From contig CAYLMK010000040.1 of NCBI GenBank assembly GCA_964384945.1, positions 1-33,799 of the forward strand: a DNA stretch of 33,799 nucleotides. The letters run 5' to 3'. The stretch is from S015-6 sp964384945 (GTDB taxonomy: Bacteria > Desulfobacterota > DSWW01). This document shows positions 6,494-15,987 of the stretch, one piece after another. The position numbers were made by a program, and so were the translations under genes. The notes beneath the pieces were generated by a model. The model ran no database searches. It was not told where the DNA came from and saw nothing but the letters and a program-made list of their open reading frames with translations. Each line of letters opens with the position of its first letter. Position 1 is the first letter of the stretch.

Positions 6494-7663
6494 CTAAAGT
6501 GACGCTGCGACGCGAATCGCGCCGTCCTCTTCAAGTTCCCATCTGCAGTTGAACCGGGTGCGCCGCAGACGCGCCCAGCGCTTGAGCTTTGCAGCCGCCG
6601 ATGCGGGGATGCCGCCGCGATTGAGCGTGTCGCACAACCAGCGGGCATCGGCGCGCCCCGCCCTTTGCAGCCGGAACCGGCGGATCTGCATCGGGACAAC
6701 CGTCATGTCGAGGAGCCGGCCGCTCGGGATTTGCAGCCTCACAAAGTACATGTTCGCAAGGTCCGGCCGGCACTTTGCGTAGTCGATCGACCCTTCGTAG
6801 TCGTTCATCAGATCCCCGCAACCATAAAGAATGGGCTGGTTGCGATACACCTCCACCGCGATCGGGTGGTGCGACGAATGCCCGTGGACGACGTGGATGC
6901 CCGCCGTATCGATCAGTCGGTGCGCGAACCAACGCCGCCGGAATGCAACACCATGGCCCCAGTTCCGGCCCCAGTGAATCGAGGCCACCACAATATCCCC
7001 TTCACGCCGGACGGCCGCCACTTGCTCCTTGATGCCTGCGATCGCCCGTGCCGTGTACCCGTCCAGCAGGTTCACGCCGGGCCGGGCGGCTCCGGCCGCC
7101 CACGAGCGAGGAGTGAAACTCGACGGGTGGGCCCAGGCGAACACGAGCACCCGGCCCTTTCCCTTGAGATCCAGTACGGCCGGCTCGGCGGCCGCCCGCT
7201 TGTCCGGGCCGGCGCCGGCCGTCCGGAGGCCCGCCTGTCGGAGCGTCTGGAGGGTCTCGGCCAGCCCCGCAGTTCCCCAGTCCAGCACGTGGTTGTTTGC
7301 CAGCACGCAGCAGTCGAAGCCCGCCGCAGTCAGGCAGGGGACATTCCCGGGGCTCATCCGATAGTGAATGGGCTTCTGCGGCCAGTAATCGTCGCTCGCC
7401 GTAACCGCGGTCTCGAGGTTTACGATCCGGACGTCCGGATCGCGCTTCTCCCATTCCGGCAGAGCGTCACCCCAGATCTCTGCATAATCGATCGGCGCAC
7501 GAACAGGACCGCTGGCGGCCTCGGCCCGCCGGACGTAATCGAGCGCGTTCAGCCGGTTGTACTGATGCAGCGCCGGATCGCCGGGCCGGGGCAGGACCTG
7601 GTCGATTCCCCGGCCGGTCATCACGTCCCCGGCGAGGAAGAGCGTCGTCTCAAGCATATTCAT
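6494..7663 (-). CDS. CapA/PgsA-family metallophosphoesterase-like protein
   Basis: A 389-aa protein of the CapA family (poly-gamma-glutamate capsule protein-like, calcineurin-type fold). Near the N-terminus is LFLAGDVMTGR, the metal-binding GDVM(x)GR signature. NLETAV, NNHVLDWGTAGL and a later HGHSSHHP motif complete the phosphoesterase-like metal site. There is no obvious signal peptide, so it may be cytoplasmic. The frame is open further upstream, but ATG 7663 (or ATG 7657) best fits the domain start and leaves a 37-nt gap after the RND-TolC gene, which suggests the same operon. Isolated CapA-like genes are widespread and their role is often unknown; capsule synthesis is not supported here, as no capB/capC homologue is visible. 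Confidence 0.8.
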   Translation of the reverse strand: MNMLETTLFLAGDVMTGRGIDQVLPRPGDPALHQYNRLNALDYVRRAEAASGPVRAPIDYAEIWGDALPEWEKRDPDVRIVNLETAVTASDDYWPQKPIHYRMSPGNVPCLTAAGFDCCVLANNHVLDWGTAGLAETLQTLRQAGLRTAGAGPDKRAAAEPAVLDLKGKGRVLVFAWAHPSSFTPRSWAAGAARPGVNLLDGYTARAIAGIKEQVAAVRREGDIVVASIHWGRNWGHGVAFRRRWFAHRLIDTAGIHVVHGHSSHHPIAVEVYRNQPILYGCGDLMNDYEGSIDYAKCRPDLANMYFVRLQIPSGRLLDMTVVPMQIRRFRLQRAGRADARWLCDTLNRGGIPASAAAKLKRWARLRRTRFNCRWELEEDGAIRVAASL

Positions 7664-7700
7664 GCAAGGCCGTTCCACGGGTGTGAACAACGCTTTTCCA

Positions 7701-10700
7701 TCATCTCGGCGGTTCTTCCCCGAGCGTGCCGGCCACCCAATCCAGGTTGACGAGAGAAACCTGGTAGTCGCGGCGCGCACGGGCCAGGCTGCCCCTGGCG
7801 GACAGGAGATTGAACTGCGCGTCCTGCACATCCAGCCGGGTCTTCACCCCGTTCTCGTAGCCCATCTCGGCCATGAACAGGAGCCGCTCGGCCTGCGCGA
7901 CCGTTCCGGAAAGGGCCTTGAGGATCTCGCCGGCCTCTCGGACCGCGTCGACCGAGGCGCGCGCCTCGAGAAAGATGGCGTCCCGGAGCTTCGCCTCCCC
8001 GATTTCCACGCTGCGCACATCGCTCTTTGCCTGTGCGACCTTCCCGCGGGTTCTCAGGCCGTCGAACACGGGAAAGGACAGAAGAAGGCCCGCATTCCAG
8101 GCCTCGCCATCGGACTCGAAACCCTCCGCATCATACCCGCGCCACCCGTAGCCGGCCTGCAGGTCGAGCCTCGGCTTGTCGCCTGCCCGGACCACCTTGA
8201 CGACTTCCTCGGAAACTTCGCGGCGGTGAGAGAGTTCGTGGACTTCCGGCCGGTTACGGAGCGCCCTCTCGAGCACGGCCGAGTAGTCCGGATACGGCGC
8301 AACGGTTGTGACGAGGGTTCCCTCCACGTCCAGGGCGCCGCCTTCCCTGCCGAGAAGGAAGTTCAGCCGCTCCTTGGTGTTTCGAAGCAGGTTGTCCGCC
8401 CGGATCAGCTCGGGCCGGGCGTTCTCCACGTCCACCTCGGCGGCCAGCACGTCGTAGTCCGTGGCGGTCCCGGCGGACAGTCTCCGCCGGGCCGCGTCCA
8501 GGTGGCGCTGCTTCTGGTCGAGGTTCTCGGCGGCAATCGCAAGCAGCTCCTTGGCCAGGAGCACGTCGTAGAAGCTGGCCGAGACGTCCCGCATGACGCC
8601 CTGGCGGTAGAACCGGAACTGGTCGTCCGCAATGGCAAGCCCGCCCTTGGCCGCCCGGATCGCAGCGCCGATCTGGCCCCACGTGAACAGTGCCTGGGAC
8701 AGGGTGATGTCGGTCGTGGCCACGTCCTTTTCGAAGGAAAACAGGCCGCCGAACTGTTCCGGAAACCCCTCGTAGAAGTCCTGCTGGCTCTCGTCGTACT
8801 GGCGGCCCGCGCTTCCGGTGATGAGCAACTGGGGAAGGGCGGCGGCGCGCTCATCCACGTACTTGCCTTTGACCCACTTCTGGTACTCGACTGCCCTCTG
8901 GATGTCCCGGTTCTGCTCGGTCGCGATGGCCAGGGCCTGCTCGAGGGTCAGGACCTTCCCTTCGCTCTCTTTCATCGCCTCCGAGGCGGCCGCAGGCTCC
9001 GCCCTTGCCGAGCCCAGGGCCAGGATCGCCCATGCCAGAAGCGCGGCCTTGCCGGACGATGCGGCCCGCGGCGCCTCACGGCCCGCCGCCGTCTCTTTGC
9101 CGATCCAGCGCCTGCGCACCCACAGCCCAAGATCCTCGAGCACCGTGTAGACGACGGGCACGACCAGCAGGGTGAGCAGGGTCGAGGTGATCAGCCCTCC
9201 GACAATCGTCCTTGCCATCGGGGCGCGGACCTCTCCGGCAGACCCCAGCCCCAGGGCAAGGGGGAGCATGCCGAAGATCATGGCCGTCGTGGTCATCAGG
9301 ATGGGTCGCAGCCGGAGGCGGCCCGCGTCGATCAGGGCCTGCCTGCGTTCCCGGCCGCGGCTGCGCAATCCCTTTGCGCAGTCCACGAGCAGGATGGCGT
9401 TCTTCGTCACGAGGCCCATGAGCATGATCAGCCCGATCAGGGACATGATGTTGATCGTGTCCCCGGTAATGAGGAGCATCACCGCCATGCCGACGATCGA
9501 GAGGGGCAGTGAAAGCATGATCGCCAGCGGGTCGATGAACGACTCGAACTGGGCGGCCAGGATCAGGAAGACCATGATCACGGCCAGAACGAGGGCCTCG
9601 GCCAGGTACCCGAAGTCCTCCTCCATCTGTTCGGCCTGGCCGGACAGGACCACCCGGTACCCCGGCAACATGTTCAGGCGCCCGGCGGCCCTTTCGACCT
9701 CCCGGGCCGCCGTGCCGAGGGGGATCCCGTCGAGGTTCGCGGACACCATGACCTCCCGGCTCAAGCCCATCCGGTTGATTTCCGAGGGGGTCGTGCTCCT
9801 CTCCACCCGCGCCAGGTCGCCCAGCCTGACGAGCGTCACTGCGCCCGAGAACGGATCGCGCACGGCCAGGCGCAGATCCGCAACCTGAGCGATCTCCCCC
9901 CGGCCGTCTTCGGGCAGCCGCACCCGCACGTCCACCGCGTCGCCGTCCTCGTCCTCGTAAGCGGACACGGCAAGCCCCCCGACCAGGGCGCTCACGGCCC
10001 GCGCGATGGAAGACGTGTTGACGCCTGCGTCTTCCGCGCGATCCCGGTCCACCACGAGCCGGTACTCGGGGGTCTCATGCTCGAGACTCACCTCGAGATC
10101 GACAACGCCCGGAATCCTGTACAGGTCGTCCTTGAGCCGGGCGGCGTACTCCTTGAGCAGCTTGAGGTCCTCGCCCCGCACGCTCACCAGCAGGGGTTTT
10201 CGGTCGTCGAAATGCTCGGCCTCCATGACGGACGTAACGATGCCCGGGATCCCGGCAAGCCTTGCCCGCACCTCGCGCATGATCTCCTTCTGCCTTCGCG
10301 AGCGCTCCGTGCGATCCACCAGCTTGACGAAGATGCTCGCATCACGCACCGTGTCCGACTCCCGCGCGGCGATGGATGCATAGGTGTGGTCGAGCTCCGG
10401 GATCCCCTCGAGCATCGCCAGGACCGCGTGCAACCGGTCCTCGGTCTCGGCAATGGACGCGTCCGGCGCGGTCTTCAGGTTGATCTGAAACTCTCCCATG
10501 TCATGGGGCGTCATGAATTCCTGCTCCAGGAGGCCGAACGCGGCCAAGCCCGAGAGGAAAGCGACCGCCGCAAGAACGATCACGGTCTTCCGGTGATCCA
10601 AAGACCAGCCGATCACGCTCCGGTACCGGTCCGCCGTTCGATCGAACCAGCGGTTGAACAGGTCCAGGAGGCGCGCCACTCGGTTGCGTTTCCCCCGACG

Positions 10701-12182
10701 CCGGATGTCCGGGTCAAACCACCGGGAGGAGAGCATCGGGTCGAGCGTGAAGGCGACGAACAGGGAGACCAGGACGGCAAAGGCCACCGTGATGCCGAAC
10801 TGGAAGAAGAAGCGGCCCACCATTCCCTTCATGTACGCCACCGGCACGAAGACGGCCACGATCGAGAAGGTGGTGGCCATGACGGCCAGACCGATTTCGC
10901 TCGTGCCGTTCCGGGCCGCCGTGAAATGGTCCTCGCCCTGCTCAAGATGGCGGACGATGTTCTCCCGCACCACGATCGCATCGTCGATGAGCAGGCCGAT
11001 GGCCAGCGAAAGGGCCATCAGCGTCAGCATGTTGAGCGTCATCCCCATGAAGTTCATCACGATGAAGGAGGAGATGACCGAGATGGGCAGCGTCAGGCCC
11101 GTGATCACCGTGGAGCGCCAGGAATTGAGGAAGCAGAAGACGATCAGCACCGTGAGAATGCCGCCGAGCAGGAGGGTGTGCTGCACGTCCCGCACCGACT
11201 CCCGGATGCTGATCGAGCCGTCGCGCACCACCTCGATCGCGGTACCGGGCGGAAGCTCGGCCTGGAGCCTCGCCGCCTCTCGCTTGACGGCATCCACCAC
11301 CGCGACCGTGTTGGCCCCTGACTGCTTGAGCACATCCAGGGCCACGGCCGGCACGCCGTTCACGAAGGCCATGGAGCGCCGCTCCTCGATGCCGTCCCGG
11401 ATCTCGGCCACCTCCCCCAGCATGATCGGGCGGCCCTGCCTTTCCGCGATCACCATCCGGCCGAACTCTTCCACTACGCCGGGCTTGCCGTGAATTCGCA
11501 GGGGCACCTCCACACCCCGGCGGGTGAGCCTGCCCAGGGGGGTGTTCACGTTCTCGGACTGGAGCCCCGCGATCACCTCGTCCACACCCATGCCGAGGGC
11601 CTCCAGCCGGGCCCTGTCGATGTCGACATTGACCTGGCGGGTCGCGGCCCCGACCAGGTCCACCTTGCCCACCCCCGGGAGGTTCTGGAGGCGCCTCTGC
11701 ACCCTCTTTTCCACGAGAGTCGTCAGATCCCTGGCCGTCAGGACCTCGGAGCGGACCGCCACCGAGATCACCGGCAAGGAGGAGAAATCGAGTTTCTCGA
11801 TCACCGGTTCCTCGATGGCCTGAGGCAGATCGGCCCGGATGGAGGAAACCTTGGCCCGCGCCTCCTGGGAGACGTCGTTGATGTCCACGCCGAGTTCGAA
11901 CTCGACCCAGACCGCGGACACGCCCTCCCGGGAAACGGACCCCACGTGCTTGACGCCTGCGATGGGGTTGACCGCCTCCTCGATGAGCTTGCTCACTTCC
12001 CGCTCGACGCTCTCCGGCGCAGCCCCGGGAAAGACGGTCGTTACCGAAAGCACCGGGATCTGGACGTCCGGGTACATGTCGATGGCAAGCCGGCGATAGG
12101 AGAACAAACCGAGCGTCACGAGGGCCAGCATCATCACCGCAGCGAACACCGGCCGTTTGATGGAAAGATCCGACAGCAACAT
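7701..12182 (-). CDS. RND efflux pump fused in frame to a TolC-like outer-membrane factor
   Basis: A single uninterrupted frame of 1493 aa. Residues 1 to about 1025 are a complete HAE1/AcrB-type RND pump. It starts LSIKRPVFAAVMMLALVTLG, has a large periplasmic loop, the TM4 proton-relay pair D400-D401 in LLIDDAIVVREN, and a normal C-terminal transmembrane bundle ending TVLEDLGLWVRRRW. Residues about 1070-1493 are an outer-membrane factor of the TolC family, with LTLEQALAIATEQN and two coiled-coil/beta repeats. Between them lies a signal-peptide-like stretch: basic residues, hydrophobic ALLAWAILALG (1047-1057) and ARA-E, a plausible cleavage site after A1061. The RND C-terminus is cytoplasmic, so this segment could export the TolC part, perhaps with cleavage. 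The only in-frame alternative start nearby is the GTG of V1022, with a weak ribosome site. The gene follows the adaptor by 85 nt. Confidence 0.88.
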   Translation of the reverse strand: MLLSDLSIKRPVFAAVMMLALVTLGLFSYRRLAIDMYPDVQIPVLSVTTVFPGAAPESVEREVSKLIEEAVNPIAGVKHVGSVSREGVSAVWVEFELGVDINDVSQEARAKVSSIRADLPQAIEEPVIEKLDFSSLPVISVAVRSEVLTARDLTTLVEKRVQRRLQNLPGVGKVDLVGAATRQVNVDIDRARLEALGMGVDEVIAGLQSENVNTPLGRLTRRGVEVPLRIHGKPGVVEEFGRMVIAERQGRPIMLGEVAEIRDGIEERRSMAFVNGVPAVALDVLKQSGANTVAVVDAVKREAARLQAELPPGTAIEVVRDGSISIRESVRDVQHTLLLGGILTVLIVFCFLNSWRSTVITGLTLPISVISSFIVMNFMGMTLNMLTLMALSLAIGLLIDDAIVVRENIVRHLEQGEDHFTAARNGTSEIGLAVMATTFSIVAVFVPVAYMKGMVGRFFFQFGITVAFAVLVSLFVAFTLDPMLSSRWFDPDIRRRGKRNRVARLLDLFNRWFDRTADRYRSVIGWSLDHRKTVIVLAAVAFLSGLAAFGLLEQEFMTPHDMGEFQINLKTAPDASIAETEDRLHAVLAMLEGIPELDHTYASIAARESDTVRDASIFVKLVDRTERSRRQKEIMREVRARLAGIPGIVTSVMEAEHFDDRKPLLVSVRGEDLKLLKEYAARLKDDLYRIPGVVDLEVSLEHETPEYRLVVDRDRAEDAGVNTSSIARAVSALVGGLAVSAYEDEDGDAVDVRVRLPEDGRGEIAQVADLRLAVRDPFSGAVTLVRLGDLARVERSTTPSEINRMGLSREVMVSANLDGIPLGTAAREVERAAGRLNMLPGYRVVLSGQAEQMEEDFGYLAEALVLAVIMVFLILAAQFESFIDPLAIMLSLPLSIVGMAVMLLITGDTINIMSLIGLIMLMGLVTKNAILLVDCAKGLRSRGRERRQALIDAGRLRLRPILMTTTAMIFGMLPLALGLGSAGEVRAPMARTIVGGLITSTLLTLLVVPVVYTVLEDLGLWVRRRWIGKETAAGREAPRAASSGKAALLAWAILALGSARAEPAAASEAMKESEGKVLTLEQALAIATEQNRDIQRAVEYQKWVKGKYVDERAAALPQLLITGSAGRQYDESQQDFYEGFPEQFGGLFSFEKDVATTDITLSQALFTWGQIGAAIRAAKGGLAIADDQFRFYRQGVMRDVSASFYDVLLAKELLAIAAENLDQKQRHLDAARRRLSAGTATDYDVLAAEVDVENARPELIRADNLLRNTKERLNFLLGREGGALDVEGTLVTTVAPYPDYSAVLERALRNRPEVHELSHRREVSEEVVKVVRAGDKPRLDLQAGYGWRGYDAEGFESDGEAWNAGLLLSFPVFDGLRTRGKVAQAKSDVRSVEIGEAKLRDAIFLEARASVDAVREAGEILKALSGTVAQAERLLFMAEMGYENGVKTRLDVQDAQFNLLSARGSLARARRDYQVSLVNLDWVAGTLGEEPPR

Positions 12183-12267
12183 GGCTTACTCAGCAGCTCC
12201 TCTGGGATGGGGTTTTCGGTAGGATGCTTCCGTGTGCAGGGTGCGCCTTCCGGCCGCCTTCGGTCGA

Positions 12268-13398
12268 TCAGGGCCTCGCGACCGCCTCCCGGGAGGCGGT
12301 CACGCTGATCCGGTCTCCGTCGCGCAGATGGAAGGCGCCCCGCGTGACCACAAGCTCGCCGGCGGCGAGCCCGTCGGTCACTTCGACGTACTCCCCCAGC
12401 ACAGCCCCCGTCTTCACCGTGCGGCGCTCCGCGGTCTCGTCATGGGCCACGAACACCTCGGCCTGCCTGCGCGCCAGGTCCCAGGCCTGCAGAGCGGTTC
12501 TGGGGACCTGGAGGACCGCGGTGCGCTTGCCGGTCAGGATGCGGCCCTTTGCGAACAGACCTCCCCGGAGTTCCTCGGCCTCGTTCGGGACATCGGCCAC
12601 CACCCTGACGGACCGGCTCACCGGGTCCGCAGTCGGGTTGATGAACATGACCTGACCCAGGAAGGTCCTGCCCGGGAGGGCATCCGTCGTGAACTCCAGG
12701 GGCTGCCCGACCCGCAGGGAGGCGAGCGCCGTCGAGGGGACGTTGACCGTCAGCTCGAGGATGCGGTTGTTGACGACGCGAAACAAGGTCTCGCCGCCCA
12801 TGTTCTCGACGCGGTCCCCCGGGTTCACATTGCGGTTGGCAACGATTCCGTCGAAGGGGGCTCGAATGACCGCCTTGGCCAGACGGGTCTCGGTCGTCTG
12901 CACCTGCGCCTTCGCTGCCGAGGTTGCCGCTGCGGCGGCCTGACGAGCCGTCCGGGCATCGTCCAGGTTCTGCACGGTCACGAGTCCCACTTCCACCAGT
13001 TTTTCCGCCCGCTCCAGCTCCCGGACCGCCCGCGTCTCGGCGACTTCAGCCTGAAGCAAGGCCGCCCGCGCCGCCTCCAGGGCCGCCTCGCCCTCGCGCG
13101 TATCGAGCTTTACCAGAGGCGTGCCTTTCTTCACCCTCACCCACTCATTCACATAGACCTCCTCGACCACCGCGGTGAATTCCGACTTCAGGTCCGCTGC
13201 GAACTTGGGCGAAAGAGAGCCTACCACCTCGATCGCCTCCTCGATATCTCGCAGGACCGCCTCCCCCACCTCCACCGCAACCGGCGGCCGGCCGGATACC
13301 GCCTTGTCCACGCTTCCTTCGCCCTGTTCCGAGCAGGCGCTTCCCGCTGCCGCTGCGGACAGCACAAGGACGAGGAGTGCTGCCTTCCTGACGTTCAT
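12268..13398 (-). CDS. RND periplasmic adaptor (membrane fusion protein)
   Basis: A 376-aa HlyD/AcrA-type adaptor that links an RND pump to its outer-membrane channel. It has a hydrophobic signal sequence followed by C22 (AGSAC). The residues around the Cys are a loose lipobox, so lipid anchoring is likely but not certain. It continues with a lipoyl half (EEVYVNEWVRVKKGTPLVKLD), an alanine-rich coiled-coil hairpin (about residues 100-170), the second lipoyl half (IRAPFDGIVANRNVNPGDRV) and beta-barrel/membrane-proximal domains ending GAFHLRDGDRISV. Its start codon overlaps the stop of the TetR gene by 4 bp (ATGA), showing translational coupling. Confidence 0.92.
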   Translation of the reverse strand: MNVRKAALLVLVLSAAAAGSACSEQGEGSVDKAVSGRPPVAVEVGEAVLRDIEEAIEVVGSLSPKFAADLKSEFTAVVEEVYVNEWVRVKKGTPLVKLDTREGEAALEAARAALLQAEVAETRAVRELERAEKLVEVGLVTVQNLDDARTARQAAAAATSAAKAQVQTTETRLAKAVIRAPFDGIVANRNVNPGDRVENMGGETLFRVVNNRILELTVNVPSTALASLRVGQPLEFTTDALPGRTFLGQVMFINPTADPVSRSVRVVADVPNEAEELRGGLFAKGRILTGKRTAVLQVPRTALQAWDLARRQAEVFVAHDETAERRTVKTGAVLGEYVEVTDGLAAGELVVTRGAFHLRDGDRISVTASREAVARP

Positions 13399-14027
13399 CG
13401 GTTTCGCTCCTTGTCAGCACGTTTCTCGCTCTCGATGCCTTCGAAAACCACGTCCAGGACCTGGTCCAGCTCCGCCACATCCACCGCAACCTCGGGATGA
13501 GCAAGGGCGATCTCCATGCACGCCGCGGTAGCCCCGTGGAGGGCCGTCGCCATGGAACGTACCTTTCCGGGCCGTATCTCCCCGGCGCGTATCCCCTCCT
13601 CGATCAGCTGCTCCAGAACGCCCTGAAAGGTATGGTAGAAGGCGTCGAAGTCAAAGGGCGGCGCGCCCTGGGGCGGCCCGTAATAGATGGCGTGAACGAG
13701 CCGGACCACTTCCATGTTCTCCTGGAACAGAAGAAACAACTTCCTGGCAAGACGGAAGATCCTCTCTCGCACCCTCCCCCGGCCTTCCCTGACTTCGTCG
13801 ACTTGCGCCTGGAAGGCCTTTCGAGCCTCCTCCAGAAGCGCCAAGTAGATCCCCTCCTTGCTGCCGAAGTAGTAATAGAGAACCGGCTTGGTGACGCCGG
13901 CCGCCTCCACGATCTCGCGCACAGTCGTTGCCGGGTAGCCCTTCCGGTTGAACAGCTCGATGGCGGCACGGAACAGACGCTCCCGCGCTCCGGCGTCGTT
14001 GCTTATCGGGACGTGCTCGGTGCTCAA
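13395..14027 (-). CDS. TetR/AcrR-family repressor of the efflux operon
   Basis: A 210-aa regulator with an N-terminal TetR helix-turn-helix: RERLFRAAIELFNRKGYPATTVREI, then AAGVTKPVLYYYFGSKEGIYLALL. An all-helical ligand domain follows. The start is TTG at 14027, with AAGGAGG 8 nt upstream; no better ATG precedes the DNA-binding domain. It is the first gene of the operon TetR, adaptor, RND-TolC, CapA-like, and overlaps the adaptor gene. A palindromic site directly downstream of the predicted -10 supports autorepression relieved by an efflux substrate. Confidence 0.9.
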   Translation of the reverse strand: MSTEHVPISNDAGARERLFRAAIELFNRKGYPATTVREIVEAAGVTKPVLYYYFGSKEGIYLALLEEARKAFQAQVDEVREGRGRVRERIFRLARKLFLLFQENMEVVRLVHAIYYGPPQGAPPFDFDAFYHTFQGVLEQLIEEGIRAGEIRPGKVRSMATALHGATAACMEIALAHPEVAVDVAELDQVLDVVFEGIESEKRADKERNR

Positions 14028-14072
14028 GTGTCTGCCCTCCTTGCGTAAATCAGGTGCGCGGGCTCGATCCGA

Positions 14073-14093
14073 TTACCTACCGGTAAGTATATA
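14073..14093 (-). promoter_or_regulatory. TetR-type operator and -10 box of the efflux operon
   Basis: TTACC-TACC-GGTAA (14073-14086) is an inverted repeat containing the perfect core TACCGGTA, typical of TetR/AcrR operators. On the minus strand it directly follows a TATATA -10 (14093-14088); the -35 is weak. The ribosome site of the TetR gene is about 40 nt downstream. Confidence 0.6.
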
Positions 14094-14355
14094 GAAATCC
14101 CCCACAGGACGCAAATGAGTCCGTGGCGAAAACCGGGGCATGCGGCATGACCCGATCCGGAAAGCGACCATCTTTTGAGGGGATGGGATCACGAAAAAGC
14201 TGTGCGGATCGCCACCGGAGGCAAGGGAGCGGGGGGGTTCGGCGGGTCTTCGAGCACGACAGCGGCCGTAACCCTAAAACGGGGGCGATCCTGTCGAGCG
14301 GCTCGAAGAATCGGCTGTACGGGCGCCTCGGATCCGGACATGGCAGCGCCGGTCT
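14094..14355. other. Intergenic stretch with no recognised feature
   Basis: This region separates the minus-strand ligase gene end from the minus-strand TetR promoter. Short open frames through it lack ribosome sites or family features. I see no repeat unit, RNA gene or clear terminator. Confidence 0.5.
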
Positions 14356-15975
14356 TCAACCGGATAAATCCGGGCGGCAGGCCCTGGGGGCCTCCGACGA
14401 TCCCTGCGGGCGCAAGGCCGTCTTGAGGATCTTCCCCAGCGCGTTGCGCGGGAAGAATCCGGGGGCCACGAATTGGACCTCCTCGAGGGCCTTGAAGCTC
14501 GCAAGCCTTTCCCGGATGAGCGCCTTCATCTCCTCCTCGGTCGCCCGGGCGCCGTTCTTGAGCGCCACAAAGGCCTTGGGGACTTCTCCCAATCTGGCGT
14601 GGGGGATCCCGATGACCGCCGCCTCTTCGACCCGTTCGTCGGAGAGCAGTACCCGCTCGATCTCGGCCGGGAATACATTGAATCCTCCGCGGATGATCAT
14701 GTCCTTCTTTCTGTCCACGATGTGAAGCCGGCCCTCGCCGTCGATGCGGCCGATGTCCCCGGTGGAGAACCATCCGCCCGTGAGCGCCCGGGCCGTCTCC
14801 TCAGGCGCGTTCCAGTAATAGCGCAGCGCCCTTTCCGCCCCCACCTGAATCTCCCCGGCCTCTCCCTCGCCCGCCTCGCCGCCTTCTGCGGAGGCAATCC
14901 TGAGCCGAACATAGGGCATCACGTTCCCCACCGAAACGCCCTCGGGTTCGCGCGCCGGGTTTTCGCAGGCAGCGATCAGAGAGATCTCGGTCATGCCGTA
15001 ACAGTGGACGATCCGAAAGGCGAACCGCTTCTCGAAGGCCTCCCGCAGTTCCCTCGAGAGGGGAGAGCCTGCACACATGCCGAAGCGCACCGTACCGAGG
15101 TCGGCATCGATCGACCCGGAGGCGGCGTGAATCATGTGGTAGATCGTGGGCACGGCCGCGAAGAAGCTCACCCCCTCCTCCTTCACGGCCTCAAGGAACG
15201 TCTTCGCCTCGAACTTCTCGACAATCACCACAGCGGCCCCGGCGTGAAGGGCCAGGGCGGGATGGATCAGGAAGGCCACAAGCTGAAAGAAAGGCAGGGC
15301 GGCCAGGAAGACATCTCCGGGGCCGAAGGCGAGGTGGCGCCGGATGCCTTCCAGGTGGACGAGGATGTTCTCGTGGGTGTGGACCACGCCCTTGGGAAAC
15401 CCCGTGGTGCCCGAGGTATAGGCGATGACCGCCTCTGCCTCCGGCCCCGGCCCCGCGAAAGGAGGCTCTCCCGCGCAGCTCGCCAGGAAGGCATGGAATG
15501 GTATCCCCGCTTCCGGTTCTCCCGCCCCCCGGCTTACGACGATTCTCTCCATCCCTCCGCGGCCGGCGGCCTCGAGGCCTCGAACGAGGGGCAGGTAATC
15601 CTCGTGCAGGACCAGGGCCCTCGGCCCCGCGTCGTTGAGGATATAAGCTGCCTCCTCCTGTTTGAACATCACGTTCAGGCTCACCGCCAGGAGGCCGAGC
15701 TTCATGGCCGCGTAGAAGGAAATCACGAACTCGGGGCAGTTGCGCATCCACAGGGCGAGGCGGTCTCCCTTCTTCAACCCCAGCCCCTGAAGGGCGCCGG
15801 CCATCCGGTTCACCCTTTCGAGGAGTGCCCCGTAGGAAATCCGCTCCCCTGCGGCCACAAGGGCCGTTTTCGCAGGGTCCCGAAGTGCCTGCGTCTCCAT
15901 CGATCGAAAGAGGTTCAATGCGAGCTTTCCCCAGGATCGGCCCGGCCCCGGGAAGACAGGCCCGGCCTTGCGCAA
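14356..15975 (-). CDS. AMP-forming acyl-CoA ligase
   Basis: ANL-superfamily acyl-CoA synthetase (539 aa) that activates a carboxylic acid with ATP and CoA. Visible motifs are the phosphate-binding loop YTSGTTGFPKG (186-196), CYGMTE, STGDIGRID, the hinge region DRKKDMIIRGGFNVFPAEIE, and the catalytic lysine K515 in GKILK near the C-terminus. Last gene of a seven-gene minus-strand operon, 12 nt after the DUF35 gene. The start shown is a TTG at 15975. A second TTG at 15918 (before NLFRSMETQ) is preceded by GGGGAAA and fits the usual family start, so the true N-terminus is uncertain. It most likely supplies the CoA ester entering this pathway; the substrate is unknown. Confidence 0.88.
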   Translation of the reverse strand: MRKAGPVFPGPGRSWGKLALNLFRSMETQALRDPAKTALVAAGERISYGALLERVNRMAGALQGLGLKKGDRLALWMRNCPEFVISFYAAMKLGLLAVSLNVMFKQEEAAYILNDAGPRALVLHEDYLPLVRGLEAAGRGGMERIVVSRGAGEPEAGIPFHAFLASCAGEPPFAGPGPEAEAVIAYTSGTTGFPKGVVHTHENILVHLEGIRRHLAFGPGDVFLAALPFFQLVAFLIHPALALHAGAAVVIVEKFEAKTFLEAVKEEGVSFFAAVPTIYHMIHAASGSIDADLGTVRFGMCAGSPLSRELREAFEKRFAFRIVHCYGMTEISLIAACENPAREPEGVSVGNVMPYVRLRIASAEGGEAGEGEAGEIQVGAERALRYYWNAPEETARALTGGWFSTGDIGRIDGEGRLHIVDRKKDMIIRGGFNVFPAEIERVLLSDERVEEAAVIGIPHARLGEVPKAFVALKNGARATEEEMKALIRERLASFKALEEVQFVAPGFFPRNALGKILKTALRPQGSSEAPRACRPDLSG

Positions 15976-15987
15976 AGCGATCCGGCG

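Noticed and set aside
7662..9512. 616-aa plus-strand frame opposite the TolC part of the fusion gene
   Set aside because: Antisense shadow; the minus strand encodes a full RND-TolC sequence.
14123..14725. 200-aa plus-strand frame opposite the ligase C-terminus
   Set aside because: No start signal or recognisable domain; the overlapping ligase contains the catalytic lysine region here.
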